Source: Symbiodinium sp. CCMP2592
Taxonomy: Eukaryota > Sar > Dinophyceae > Suessiales > Symbiodiniaceae
Length of the DNA stretch: 64,000 nucleotides
Reading direction: 5' to 3'
NCBI GenBank assembly: GCA_905221615.1
Contig: CAJNDT010000002.1
Location: 1,140,423-1,204,422, forward strand
Below, one piece after another: positions 11,998 through 21,942 of this stretch (positions are counted from its first letter, which is position 1; the number at the start of each line of letters is the position of its first letter). The notes below the pieces were generated by a model, which worked only from the letters and a program-made list of their open reading frames with translations, was not told where the DNA came from and did no database searches. The position numbers were made by a program, and so were the translations under genes.

Positions 11998-13179
11998 AAA
12001 CACTGTAATGCTCAAAAAAATCCAAAATTTCCAACCTTGAAACTCACAAAACACTGTAATGCTCAAAAAATTCCAAAAATTCCAAAGTTCTGGCATCTAT
12101 GGCCAGGACGGGGGCAGATTCCTTAAAAGTTTGGAATTTTTTGAGCATAGCAGTGTTTCGTGCGTTTCAAGATTTGGAAAAATTGATTTTTTTTGAGCAT
12201 TACAGTGTTTTGTGAGTTTTACAGCACGAAACACTGTTATGCTCAAAAAAAGTAGGCTTTGAGGCTGTGAAAAGTTGATTGTTTTTGAGCATTACAGTGT
12301 TTTGTGAGTTTTAGACCACGAAACACTGTTATGCTCAAAAAAGGTGAGCCTTGAGTCTGTGAAAGGTTGATTTTTTTTGAGCATTACAGTGTTTGGTAGG
12401 TTTTAAACCACGAAACGCTGCTATGCTCAAAAAATTCCAAAATTTCCAACCTTGAGACTCAGGAAACACTGTAATGCTCAAAAAACTCCAAAAATTCCAA
12501 AATCCTGGCATCTATGGCCAGGCCGAGGGCAGATTCCTTAAAAGTTTGGAATTTTTTGAGCATAGCAGTGTTTCGTGCGTTTCAAGGCTTGCAAAAATTG
12601 ATTTTTTTTGAGCATTACAGTGTTTCGTGTTTTGAAACTCACAAAACACTGTAATGCTCAAAAAAAGTCAACTTTTCACAGCCTCAAGGCTCACTTTTTT
12701 TGAGCATGGCAGTGTTTCGTGGTTTAAAACTCACAAAACACTGTAATGCTCAAAAAAATCAACTTTTCATTGCCTCAAAGCTCACGAAACACTGCTATGC
12801 TCAAAAAATTCCAAACTTTTAAGGAATCTGCCCTCGGCCTGGCCATAGATGCCAGGATTTTGGAACTTTTGGAATTTTTTGAGCATTACAGTGTTTCGTG
12901 AGTTTCAAGGTTGGAAATTTTGGAATTTTTTGAGCATAGCAGTGTTTCGTGGTTTGAAACTCACAAAACACTGTAATGCTCAAAAAAAATCCATTTTTTG
13001 CAGCCTCCAAGCTCACGAAACACTGCTATGCTCAAAAAATTCCAAAGTTTTAAGGAATCTGCCCGCGTCCTGGCCATAGATGCCAGAACTTTGGAATTTT
13101 AGAATTTTTTGAGCATTGCAGTGTTTCGTGAGTTCTGGGGTTGGAAAGTTTGGAGTTTTTTGAGCATAGCAGTGTTTCG
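11998..13179. repeat. Array of about 22 copies of a 22-bp motif in both orientations
   Basis: The core AACACTGTAATGCTCAAAAA (variants C/T and A/T at two central positions) or its reverse complement occurs roughly every 50 bp. Forward copies start near 11998, 12049, 12228, 12321, 12412, 12463, 12643, 12736, 12785, 12963 and 13015. Reverse copies lie near 12137, 12189, 12280, 12372, 12552, 12605, 12695, 12876, 12924, 13106 and 13158. A longer module containing TCTATGGCCAGG and GCAGATTCCTTAAAAG is in one orientation at about 12.10 and 12.51 kb and inverted at about 12.81 and 13.05 kb. The block is therefore a nested palindrome centred near 12.6 kb. No coding potential. Confidence 0.9.
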
Positions 13180-13218
13180 TGCGCCCCATGCCCCAAGAAC
13201 CACGATGGCGTGGATCTT

Positions 13219-13355
13219 GGGGGGGGGGGGGGGGGGGGGGGGGCGTTATTTATTTCTATTTTTTTATTTGTATATATTTTTTATTTGTATATATATATGT
13301 ATATATATATATATACACATATATATTTGTGTGTATATATATATATATATCGTAT
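13219..13355. repeat. G25 homopolymer followed by T-rich and TA microsatellites
   Basis: Twenty-five consecutive G residues (13219-13243) are followed by T-rich text and TA/GTATATA repeats. Open frames through here are repeat translations. From 13.36 to 14.2 kb some open frames exist but none is recognisable. Confidence 0.9.
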
Positions 13356-14227
13356 ATGTATATTGTACCATGCCATGCCATGCCAAACCCTACCCATTCC
13401 ATACACCACACACCTTACCTCATACCCACACGCAATACACCAGCACCATATACCGTATACGCCGGATACCATACCGTTCTCACTCAGACATGTGCATGTT
13501 GGCAGCGTGTTGAGGTCTCCTGTGTTTGTTCATCTTCTGTTGGGTGGATTACTGGTTTTTGTTGATCAGTTTGGGTTCCGTGCTACGGCTGCTTGGATCC
13601 GGGTTCACAGAGTGGCTCGGCTTGATTTTGCTCTACTTCCAAGCTGCTCGAAACAGAGTCTTTAAACATGGAGGGGGGTATACTCTGAGGTATTGCTGCC
13701 TGCTGGCAAATCCGCAGAACCTGGACATTGGGCAACTGCTGAGCGGTCCACCGAAGCAAAGCCCTTTCGCGAAGGCGATGCGAAGCGCATCGCATGTGTT
13801 GGTCATTCCAAACGTCACCCGGTTGCCTCCTGGAAAATCCTTTTCTTGTTAGCCAGCCCTTATGGATTCTTGCACGCGCGCCCCTTAAGCTCAAGCAATC
13901 GTGTTCCTTGGTGTCTATCTCTGAGGCCACGGTCAGCATATATACGAGGCTGTGGCTTGGCCAATTCAGGCGATGCCTTTAGATTGTTTTTATTTTGGGG
14001 GTTCCCTAATATGAAACAATCCAAAACATCCTTCTTGCTTTCCTTCCTAAGAGACCGAGGTGGTGCGTGTATGAGGCTTATCTAGGCACTTGCTGGCATA
14101 AGACTTGCCTTATGCCTACGCAGCCTCGACAGGTTGTTCAACGGTCTGTTGTCGTGTCCTGAATGCTCTTGAAGTCGTTTCGTTCCGGTGTGCCGTCATA
14201 TGGAAAGAACGAACAGCAAGCTAATGA

Positions 14228-16160
14228 TTGTCTGAAAGAGCAAGCAAGGCATACACGATTATCTTTCCAATTGGACTGGGCTTGCTATTGGGATCTCTGT
14301 GGTTGGCATTCGTCTCTTCCCACTACGCCCTGTCCTACAGCTTGGCCACGATGCTCATGTTCGTGAATGTCACGGGCACAGCATTGTGTTTCCTCCTGTC
14401 GCTATTGCTCAAGTTGACCGTTTTTCACTGTGTGAAAACCTGGCGAGTCTGGATGAAGATGATGATAGTGCGCACTCTGCATATACTCTTGCTTCCCCTG
14501 TGCACGGCCGTTGCTTGTGCTTGGTACAGCATGAAGACACGCAGCTTCTCCACTGCTTGGCAGCATTTCCTGCACTATTTCATTCCATTGGCACTGGTGC
14601 TGTTCAACTTGCTGCGCATCACTCAGCTGAATCAGCAACGATTGGAGGGTCTGGAGCTCACAAGACAGGTCGCCTGGCCTGGTTTAGGGCTTTTCGGAAT
14701 CCTCCTTTGGGCCTGAGAAGATTGCGTGACTGCGGTGTGACTCCTGACTGACACTAGTGTCCGTGTCTTTGCGTGCTTCTAGTTGCTTCGGATAATCGCG
14801 CTGTCCCACTTAGTGACAAGTTGGCAGGGCTCTGCTGACAAGTTCATTCGCAGAAGTTGATGAAAAGCCCTGTGACGAAGATCGTTTCGCACATGATCTT
14901 TCGTGCCATAGGCAATGCTCCTCATCTGGCTAATCGCCCTTATATGCCCTCACCCCTAGAAACCCTAAACCTAAACCCTAAACCGTAACCCCACGAGAAC
15001 CTCGTCTGGGATGTCCGAGTTGCGAGAGCGTAAACCGTAACCCCAAACTTGCTGAGTAGGAGGGATAAAAACCGTAACCCCGAAAACGCCAAAGACCAGC
15101 ATTGGCCCAAGGCCTCGCACTTGCATGTCCAGACGCTGGACGAGGCTCTCCGACTGAAGCACTGTTCATTCTAAAAAAGAATCAAAGCAGAAGCCGTTAC
15201 AAGGTATGTTGGCATGCACCGCTGCATGTTAATGGTCATACTAGCAATCGCAGGGGAATGGGCAGCTTCTCAAAATGAGGGCCGCCACATAACAAGCACA
15301 GTGGGTGCAGCTTCACAAAGAGAAGTCGCGCCTAGCAATCCCTGGACATGGCAGCGTCATACTACCTAAGCTGCTGCTCCACCAGATGCAATGCAGATAG
15401 TTTTCTACATGCCAGCACATTCCTCCTCAAATGAGAGATCTATTTCTCTATCCAGCTGGTTGGCCAATCTGGCTATCTATCCGCACATGTACCTGTGCAT
15501 GTCCGTCTGCATGCACACCTATATACATATGTGGTGTGCTCTGGTGACTTGGGAACTCGACGGAACAGTCCTTTGCACCATATATCTCTAAGCCCACATG
15601 TAGAAAAAGTATCTATATCTATACCTATACCTATACATACATAGTCACATATTCATGCACACATAGACATGAGTGTCCATGTATGCAGATACACATTTTC
15701 GAACCACTGTGGTAGAACCATGGTCTGTACGTTTAGGTCACGATATGCGTGAGTGATATCACACGGCGGTTGTGGCGATGCACCCGGCAGTTGCGAAATG
15801 CTTACATACACACCCTGCCCACACCGGCCCAGAACAGCTGCGTCTTCTCATGCTGTCGATCCAGTCGCTAGGCATCCTGCACCAACCCGATCGATGAGCA
15901 GCGCATTCGAGAGGACATTCAAGGACATGAGGCTCATCGGTTCAACTTTGCTGTTACTGCCATTTACCTCTATTCTACTACAGGGTGTAGATCGTGTCTT
16001 TCGCGGTGATCTATCATGTCTGCAGAGGGTTGGTAACGGCCTGGTAGCTTCTGCAGTCGTTCGCTCACAACTTCCTGGGTCGGAGGCCGAAGTGGACATC
16101 ACCATCCGCGTGCTTATGAAAGCCGGAGCCTACAATGATGCCCTTCGCAGCTCTCCCAGC
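14228..16160 (+). CDS. Multi-membrane-segment protein, tandem copy 2
   Basis: The main exon, about 14228-14668, encodes four hydrophobic segments (around FPIGLGLLLGSLWLAFV, TALCFLLSLLLKL, LHILLLPLCTAVACAWY and FLHYFIPLALVLFNLLRI), then LNQQRLEGLELTRQ before a GT donor at 14669. Later exons are about 15111-15160 (HLHVQTLDEALRLKH), about 15872-15931 (NPIDEQRIREDI) and from 16086 (EVDITIRVLMKAGAYNDAL). Every block has a match in copy 1 in the same order, which supports the exon calls. Function is unknown; a polytopic membrane protein with a cytosolic helical tail is the safe description. Possible upstream exons lie at 10.05 and 4.9 kb. The 3' end is not resolved beyond about 16160. Confidence 0.65.
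14994..15035 (+). repeat. Dispersed repeat next to telomere-like block, copy 2
   Basis: Second copy of the sequence at 10735-10775, here GAACCTCGTCTGGGATGTCC followed by GAGTTGCGAGAGCG. Degenerate CCCTAAACC repeats precede it (about 14957-14992) and CCGTAACCCC text follows. It lies in the intron after the main membrane exon of copy 2. Confidence 0.65.
15932..16085 (+). other. Intron with GC-AG boundaries
   Basis: The frame is coherent up to the codons for G-H-E ending at 15931 and resumes at 16086 with A-E-V-D, exactly where copy 1 has its GA-AG intron. The 154-bp intron starts GCTCATCGG and ends TCGGAG. The two paralogues therefore share intron position but differ in donor dinucleotide (GA versus GC), with no similarity in intron sequence. 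Confidence 0.6.
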
Positions 16161-17007
16161 AAGAAGCTGTGCAGTACTTCTCAAGTCTCTAGTCCGACAG
16201 CTTCACCTAAACTTCCTAAAGCTGCGATGTTGCGTCATAAACCCCGGCCCGACCAACCCCAAGAACCAATACACGGAACCGCGTGGGAGTACGCGCGCTT
16301 CGCCTTTAATTACTGATGTTGCCAGAAATTGGTTTCCACGCAGTCTGTTCCCCAACTGTTCTGGCTCTTTGTTGCAATGATTTCTGTTTGGTGCAATGCT
16401 GCTATCCTTGCACGTGGCTGGTTCTGTGATGACTGCAACCTAAACCCTGCGAAGATGCTATTGCAACCCCACAGTCGAACCCCAACTACGAAACAGCCAT
16501 ACACCGGAATAGAAGTCGGTGTACCCAGATGTTGTTTCCTGGTTTGCCAATCTTTGCCACATGTGTTGTGTTGCGATGATCTACGTCGGTTTAGGATCGG
16601 ATGTAGGAGTGGTGAACGATGGTGCCAGCCGTCGTTGCCGGAGCTTCGCTCATGCGGGGCTAGGATGTGGTTTATCTCAAATGTCGGTCCCTGAATTGAT
16701 GAGGGTATGCAGAGCTTCAACCTCCCAGTAAGTATGCTTGTTCATGGACCCAATGCACGAGCTCTTGCAAAGTACATTCTCACAGTATTCCTGACAGGGC
16801 CAGCAGGTCACCGGTGTCTTGTCCGAGTGTGAAAGCATGTAGCCCAGCGGCGCTCTAAGTTTTATCTTTTGAATCCCGAACCCTTTACAGCAACAACTCC
16901 TCGATTGTTCAAGCTGTGTGGCAGTGTAACGCCGTAAATCTAACGCCGCACAGCATCCTGAAGGCCTCGGGAAGTCCTCAATCCCCAACTTGCCGAAGCA
17001 CACACAC

Positions 17008-17064
<57 letters not shown>

Positions 17065-17754
17065 TATTGATGCGTGGGGGATTGATCTCGACTTGGTTGC
17101 TGCTCTCCCCACCAGAGCTGTAATGAATGTAGGTGTGGCTGGCTAGCACTCTCCACAGACTGGACCCTGTCTCTCCCTCTTACTTCCACACTTGCAATCC
17201 TATGCAGGCAGAACCGGCGGCCGTTCCTTTTGCACTCACTGCCGGCGGCGGTTCGTCTGTGCAACGGGATAGCTCTGATTGCTCAGGATAGAAGACACAT
17301 ATAGCACTTAGCTATGGTGCATTGACTTGAGCCAAACGTTGCGTTGGCGGTCACATAGAAAGGTAAAGATGAGGGATGCGTAGCATGCCCCCTAGAGTCG
17401 AGGGACGCGTAGCGTGCCCCCTTCTCTTGCACTTTACACGGTCTTGCTCACAGCTCTTATAGTGACACCTTAGAACTTGACAAGGCATCGCAGTCCGTTC
17501 GCACCCCCCATGAGTTGCGTCTCCGACGCTGCTCACCCGGAAGATGGCACGATAGGACAACAGAAAATTTCCGCCGCAACGTTGACATTGAAAATCAGAG
17601 CTTTGCATCCCAATTAGAAACGTTGTGACACTCATCTACGTCAGTAACGATCCCCTGAAATGACAAACGAATCAGGCGTCACCGAAGAAAGAAGCATTCG
17701 CGATGGCATTCCATGGGCGAAGCTCAGAGGTCACGAACTGATAGGCGAGGAAGA
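16161..17754. other. No supportable gene; TA microsatellite and short direct repeat
   Basis: A TA microsatellite spans about 17007-17068. A direct repeat of about 23 bp (GAGGGAYGCGTAGCRTGCCC) occurs at 17369 and 17398. On the minus strand 17326-17336 reads TTTGGCTCAAG, identical to the last 11 bases of the dinoflagellate spliced leader. Part of this interval is the 3' flank of the minus-strand fragment that ends at 17755. Confidence 0.5.
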
Positions 17755-18867
17755 TCAGGCGTTGTCTCGCCACCATCTTCGCGTTGACGTAGGATCGCGT
17801 TCCCAGGGCCGGAGGTTCTCCTCTGGATACTGGTTCCTCTGCTTTCCTTTGTCCTTGCCTTTGTTTCGGCCTTTGGCGGCGATGTAGTCGTGGTAGGAAT
17901 TGGTGTTCCAGCCACCATGTTGCTCGCCTCCGGTTCTTCCACGCCCTTTTGAAGGTCCCTTGGATGAAGAAGCGCTTTCACGTTCCTCCGTAGTGACAGG
18001 CGTGTCCAGGATGGAAGTACCACCTGGAGGAAGATAGTCAGCGGCCGAAATGTGGTGTAGGGCTTCCGTACGCTTTGTCGTCGGGTTTTGCTGTCTCTCA
18101 GTCTTGGATCTGTTCAATCTGTCCATGAAATGCGCAGGCATTTGCACACTGTGGTCCACCAGCAAGCCGATGGTCTGGACTGACTGATCAGAATGAGTCA
18201 GCAGAATACCGACGGGGTCGATGTACAAGAAGTCCACTGGTCCAGTTGGCGTTGGTCGTAGCACTGAGAATTGTTGGTGTCCCGTCACCATTGGAATCAC
18301 CTCGCACAGGACGTTTAGGCAACAAAAGTGCATAGCCTTCACATCTTCATCCCTGTCGCTCTTCAAGTAAGTAGTAGGGTTGAAGTTGTCCCTGCCAATT
18401 CCCATCATGTTGGCTCCCCGTGTAAGTAAAGAAAGCATCTGGTTCGTCCGGAAGCGCTTCAAGGTGTAAGTCCCGTTGGGATCATACTGTTTGAGGTTCT
18501 CAGGTTCCTTGGCAAAGCGAATGATCTCCTCATCAGTCACATCCTTGCTCACACCCGTTTCCCTATCCACTGCCGCCAAAGATCCCCACTTTCCAAGCAC
18601 ATCATAGCGCTGGCCAAGTGCGAAACTTTCCCTCATCTGAAACAACGGCATAGTCGCCCACTTTGCGAATCCTGACCAAGCCTTGTAGATGGATCTGCAT
18701 ACCACGTATGCCATGTACGACAGAGCGGTCATGTTCGCGTCAATGCAATGGGCATTTCGCTTTCCAGAATAGTAAGATGGCTGCATGGCGGTACGTGCAA
18801 GTTGTAGCTCAGGATCGATGTTCAAAGACTGGCCGGTAATGAAGACGGGACGACGTTCCTGTGCGAT
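17755..18867 (-). pseudogene. Unrecognised coding fragment, truncated by the DIRS-like insertion
   Basis: A long minus-strand frame ends at 17755. Its authentic part begins after the element boundary at 18867/18868 (residues from TIAQERRPVFITG onward). The apparent start at 18960 and the first 30 residues (MSATKAWTNGKP...) come from the inserted element, so the native N-terminus is lost or elsewhere. No catalytic motif was recognised. The last 120 residues are low-complexity and basic (SSSKGPSKGRGRTGG, KGRNKGKDKGKQRNQ), suggesting nucleic-acid binding. It may be a remnant of a retroelement accessory ORF. The sequence right of the element (from 27287) does not continue an obvious frame. Confidence 0.5.
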
Positions 18868-19160
18868 GGTCAGCGTCAACGAAGTTGATATACCTTTCTT
18901 TGGGTGGGGCAGCGAGGTAACGAGCGGTTTTCCATTTGTCCAAGCTTTGGTTGCTGACATTCCAAACCAACAACATCAGTTCAGAATCTTTTGTATGAAA
19001 TCGTCATGGAATTTACATGATGACTTTTGTACCTTTTTATGGAACAACGTCCGTTCCTTCATGTCGACATGATCACTTGTAAACTTGTACATGCTTTGAA
19101 GAGTGCCCGCGCACCGCTTTCACATCAAGCTCGGGCAATCGCATTGTGAACTTTTTCTTC
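18868..19160 (+). repeat. Left terminal region of the DIRS-like element
   Basis: 293 bp nearly identical to 46409-46701. It starts GGTCAGCG, which is imperfectly inverted relative to the right end (reverse complement AGGGGCCAGCG). It contains TTGGGTGGGGCAGCGAGGTA and ends in AACTTTTTCTTC. It also supplies an accidental minus-strand ATG at 18960 for the neighbouring fragment. From 19161 to 19273 lies a GC-rich leader with several short inverted motifs before the recombinase ATG. Confidence 0.85.
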
Positions 19161-19273
19161 GGAGGCCCTAACAGGCTTCCGAACCGGGGCCCCCTCCGAC
19201 GTTGTAGCTTGTGCGCTGCATGGGACAGTCGGGGCCACCTTCGGAGGCTCCTCCTCCTAGGCCTGCTGGCTAG

Positions 19274-21244
19274 ATGTGGCCCGATGACGAGCCAGTCTTT
19301 CCGAACTCCCCTGGATCTGCGGGGGATGATACGGCAGGTTCGTTCGGCTTAGCTGAGGAATCCGATGGCTCATGGGCTAATCCGTCTTCTGATCCGGCTG
19401 CGGCCGTTACTTCTATATCTGCTCCGATGACTCATTCCCAGCCTTCGTCGTCATCGGGGGTTCGATCGGAATTGCAGATGGGTCATGGTCAGAGAATGTC
19501 TTATGAGAATTTCTTGGCATCGGCCATAAGCAGGAGCATCTCCGAGTCTGCTCCGAAGTTTCCGTGGGAGCAGGGCATTTGGGCTGCTCTGCCGTCTCAT
19601 TTGAAGCCAACACTCAAGCATCATTCTGTGGGAGTCGGAGATCTTTTCGTTCCTTCTGCTCAGCCGGCTGTGATGGCTCCGACTTCCATGCCTAAGCACT
19701 CGTATCCAGACTTCGTCAGGAAGAGGCTTCGTCTTAGCAATCTACATCGTGATGAGTCTGAGGTCCGTGCCTTGCAGCTGAGAAAGCTTCGTACCATTGT
19801 CCTTCAGGACCCTTCTTCATCAGAATTGGGTTGTGCCTTGGTCAACGCGGCCGGGGCCCTTCAGGACGAGGAAGTGGTGGCCCGCAGCTTCCGCGATGCA
19901 TTTGTTTCGAAGAGCACCGGCACACTTTTAAAGCGAGTTTCTTCTTTGTGGAGCTGCTGCTGCTTCCTCAACGACAAAGGGGTTCCTCCTTTGGATTTCC
20001 AGGAGGAGATTCTTTATGAGTACCTGAGCCTTCTTAGGGAGCAGAAACGGGGAGCTACGGCCGCCTCGTCGGTGCTCTCTGCCATTAGGTTCATTCATGG
20101 GGTTGTTAAGATCAAGGGTCTACCGAAGGAGGTCGAGTTCTCATCGCGGTGCGAAGGTCTGGCTCGTGGGGAGATGGCTCGGAAGAGGCCCACCAAACAA
20201 TCCGAGGTCCTCACGGCTGACCAGGTGTGGGCCCTCGAGAAGCATGTGGTTGATTCTGCCCCCAGCCTGGATTCTTTGATAGGGGGCCAGGATCTTTTCG
20301 CCCTCTACTCGTGTGCTAGGTGGGATGATTCTCTCCATCTGGCTGATATCTCTCTTTCGAGTGCTGGTCGCATCTACTTGGTAGAAACTGCAACTTCAAA
20401 ACACAAGACTTCGCATGCTGCACGTGACAGGTCGATTTTGCTCCCCTTGATATGTTTAGGGAGGGGCCTCTACCATAAGCCGTGGGCGGATGCTTGGTTA
20501 GCTTCGCGCCGTCACTTCGGCCTCGACTCGACGGGCCCTGCTTTGCCAACTTACTGCGAGAGGACTGGCAAATTCGGCAAGGCGCCTATGTCTTCCACCG
20601 AGGCTACTTTGTGGCTTCGCGACCTCTTGTGCAAGGCGGGATCGTCGCCCAGTGAAGTCGAGGACATCACATCTCATGGTTTGAAGGCCACGCTTCTTTC
20701 ATGGATAAGCAAACTTGGAGGGTGGAGCGAGCGTGATCAAAAGCTGATGGGCCACCATTTCGATAGGGAGTCCAGGTCTGTGCTCATCTACAGCAGAGAC
20801 AGCTACACTCCGCTCGCCGTCCAGACTCGCCGCTTGTTGGACAAGATCCTCGATGGCTCCTTTTCTCCTGATCGCGGGAGGGCTCGCCGAGTCATGGAGC
20901 TTCTAGGTGAGACTTCAGGCGAAGAGGAGGACCCCGACTTAGGTGAGTACGTACCTTCTGAGTCTGGATCCGAGCCGGACTTGAACGACATTGATCCCTC
21001 GACAGCTTTTGAGCCGAGTGACCGCGTGAAGGAGATCGCGGTCCCTGAATCGCTGGCTTCGGTTCCTCGACAGCACTTGTATGTCCACAACATCTCTGGG
21101 ATCATGCACGCAAGTTTTGACCTGCAGAAACTTTTGTGCGGCCGCCCCCTCAATCGTCATTACTCCGGCTTGGAGGATGTGACTTCGCAAGAGGGAGATG
21201 TGCAGGCCTGCAAGCACTGTAGCGTAGTTTTCTCGAAGGACTGA
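19274..21244 (+). CDS. Tyrosine recombinase (DIRS-type)
   Basis: 656 residues. The ATG at 19274 directly follows an in-frame TAG. The N-terminal part of about 200 residues is low-complexity and Ser/Pro-rich, followed by a helical core-binding region. The catalytic region shows the expected set in order: box I Arg349 in CARWDDSLHL, Lys at 376/378 in TSKHKTS, His468-x-x-Lys471 in HGLKATLL (Lys in place of the usual Arg), His494/495 in LMGHH, and the nucleophile Tyr506 in VLIYSRDSY. The C-terminus has an acidic stretch and a CKHC pair. It would insert the circular or double-stranded cDNA by strand exchange in the nucleus, replacing a DDE integrase. It is the first gene of the element, ending 698 bp before Gag. 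Confidence 0.85.
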   Translation: MWPDDEPVFPNSPGSAGDDTAGSFGLAEESDGSWANPSSDPAAAVTSISAPMTHSQPSSSSGVRSELQMGHGQRMSYENFLASAISRSISESAPKFPWEQGIWAALPSHLKPTLKHHSVGVGDLFVPSAQPAVMAPTSMPKHSYPDFVRKRLRLSNLHRDESEVRALQLRKLRTIVLQDPSSSELGCALVNAAGALQDEEVVARSFRDAFVSKSTGTLLKRVSSLWSCCCFLNDKGVPPLDFQEEILYEYLSLLREQKRGATAASSVLSAIRFIHGVVKIKGLPKEVEFSSRCEGLARGEMARKRPTKQSEVLTADQVWALEKHVVDSAPSLDSLIGGQDLFALYSCARWDDSLHLADISLSSAGRIYLVETATSKHKTSHAARDRSILLPLICLGRGLYHKPWADAWLASRRHFGLDSTGPALPTYCERTGKFGKAPMSSTEATLWLRDLLCKAGSSPSEVEDITSHGLKATLLSWISKLGGWSERDQKLMGHHFDRESRSVLIYSRDSYTPLAVQTRRLLDKILDGSFSPDRGRARRVMELLGETSGEEEDPDLGEYVPSESGSEPDLNDIDPSTAFEPSDRVKEIAVPESLASVPRQHLYVHNISGIMHASFDLQKLLCGRPLNRHYSGLEDVTSQEGDVQACKHCSVVFSKD

Positions 21245-21413
21245 GATTCGGTCAGGAGCCTAGTTCGAAAATGTTGTGCAACATTTTGATCTGACCGGCG
21301 CGGGCTTGCTCACGGTGCTGCTCGTACTCTTGACGTGTCCGGGCCCATCATTCTTTGATGATACACTGCCCGGCATCGTGTCGTTCCCAGGCAATTGGAT
21401 TCGCCGGGATCGT

Positions 21414-21745
21414 GCCATCGGAAGGGGACCTAATTCCCTGGCAAATACAGCGGAGGGGGTTTCACATCGTGGTGAAACCGTGCCCCCTCCTTCGCGCTGC
21501 GGGAGCTGTGCCATCGGAGGGGACCGAGTTCCCTGGCAAATACAGCGGAGGGGGTTTCACATCGTGGTGAAACCGTGCCCCCTCCTTCGCGCTGCGGGAG
21601 CTGTGCCATCGGAGGGGACCGAGTTCCCTGGCAAATACAGCGGAGGGGGTTTCACGTCGTGGTGAAACCGTGCCCCCTCCTTCGCGCTGCGGGATCTGTG
21701 CCATCGGAGGGGACCGAGTTCCCTGGCAAATACAGCGGAGGGTAC
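21414..21745 (+). repeat. 95-bp tandem repeat (about 3.5 copies) with a perfect hairpin in each unit
   Basis: Copies begin near 21414, 21510, 21605 and 21700 (the last partial); the first carries one extra base. Each full unit contains GGTTTCAC, a five-base loop and GTGAAACC, and also GTTCCCTGGCAAATACAGCG. The word GCATCGTGTCGTT flanks the array on both sides (about 21374 and 21815). The array lies between recombinase and Gag, where no protein is required, so it could be a regulatory or recombination site. Open frames in it are repeat artefacts. This array plus its flanks (21245-21942) is the only long non-coding stretch inside the element. Confidence 0.85.
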
Positions 21746-21942
21746 TCGTCTATGACGAAACCGACTATCCCTCATCGTTTCTGGAGCCTCGCTGTCTGCG
21801 AAACCAAAGCTTCAGCATCGTGTCGTTTCCTATGCTGTGTGTGACACGCCCTGCACATCTTCAGTGCGTTTGGCCTGGCATGTGACATCCATTGAGCCAA
21901 ACGATGGGCAGCGGCGGCTTACAGCGACCACATAGCTGAGCC

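Noticed and set aside
11998..13179. CRISPR-like regularly spaced 22-bp repeats
   Set aside because: Copies alternate in orientation, spacers are themselves repeated, and the genomic context is eukaryotic. Not a CRISPR array.
21260..21885. Several overlapping frames on both strands with VVKPCPLLRAAGAVPSEG-like text
   Set aside because: Translations of the 95-bp tandem repeat; the unit length shifts frame and no single protein is supported.
21891..21905. Second spliced-leader-like word (TTTGGCTCAA on the minus strand) before Gag
   Set aside because: Only ten bases match and it points away from the Gag gene; most likely chance.
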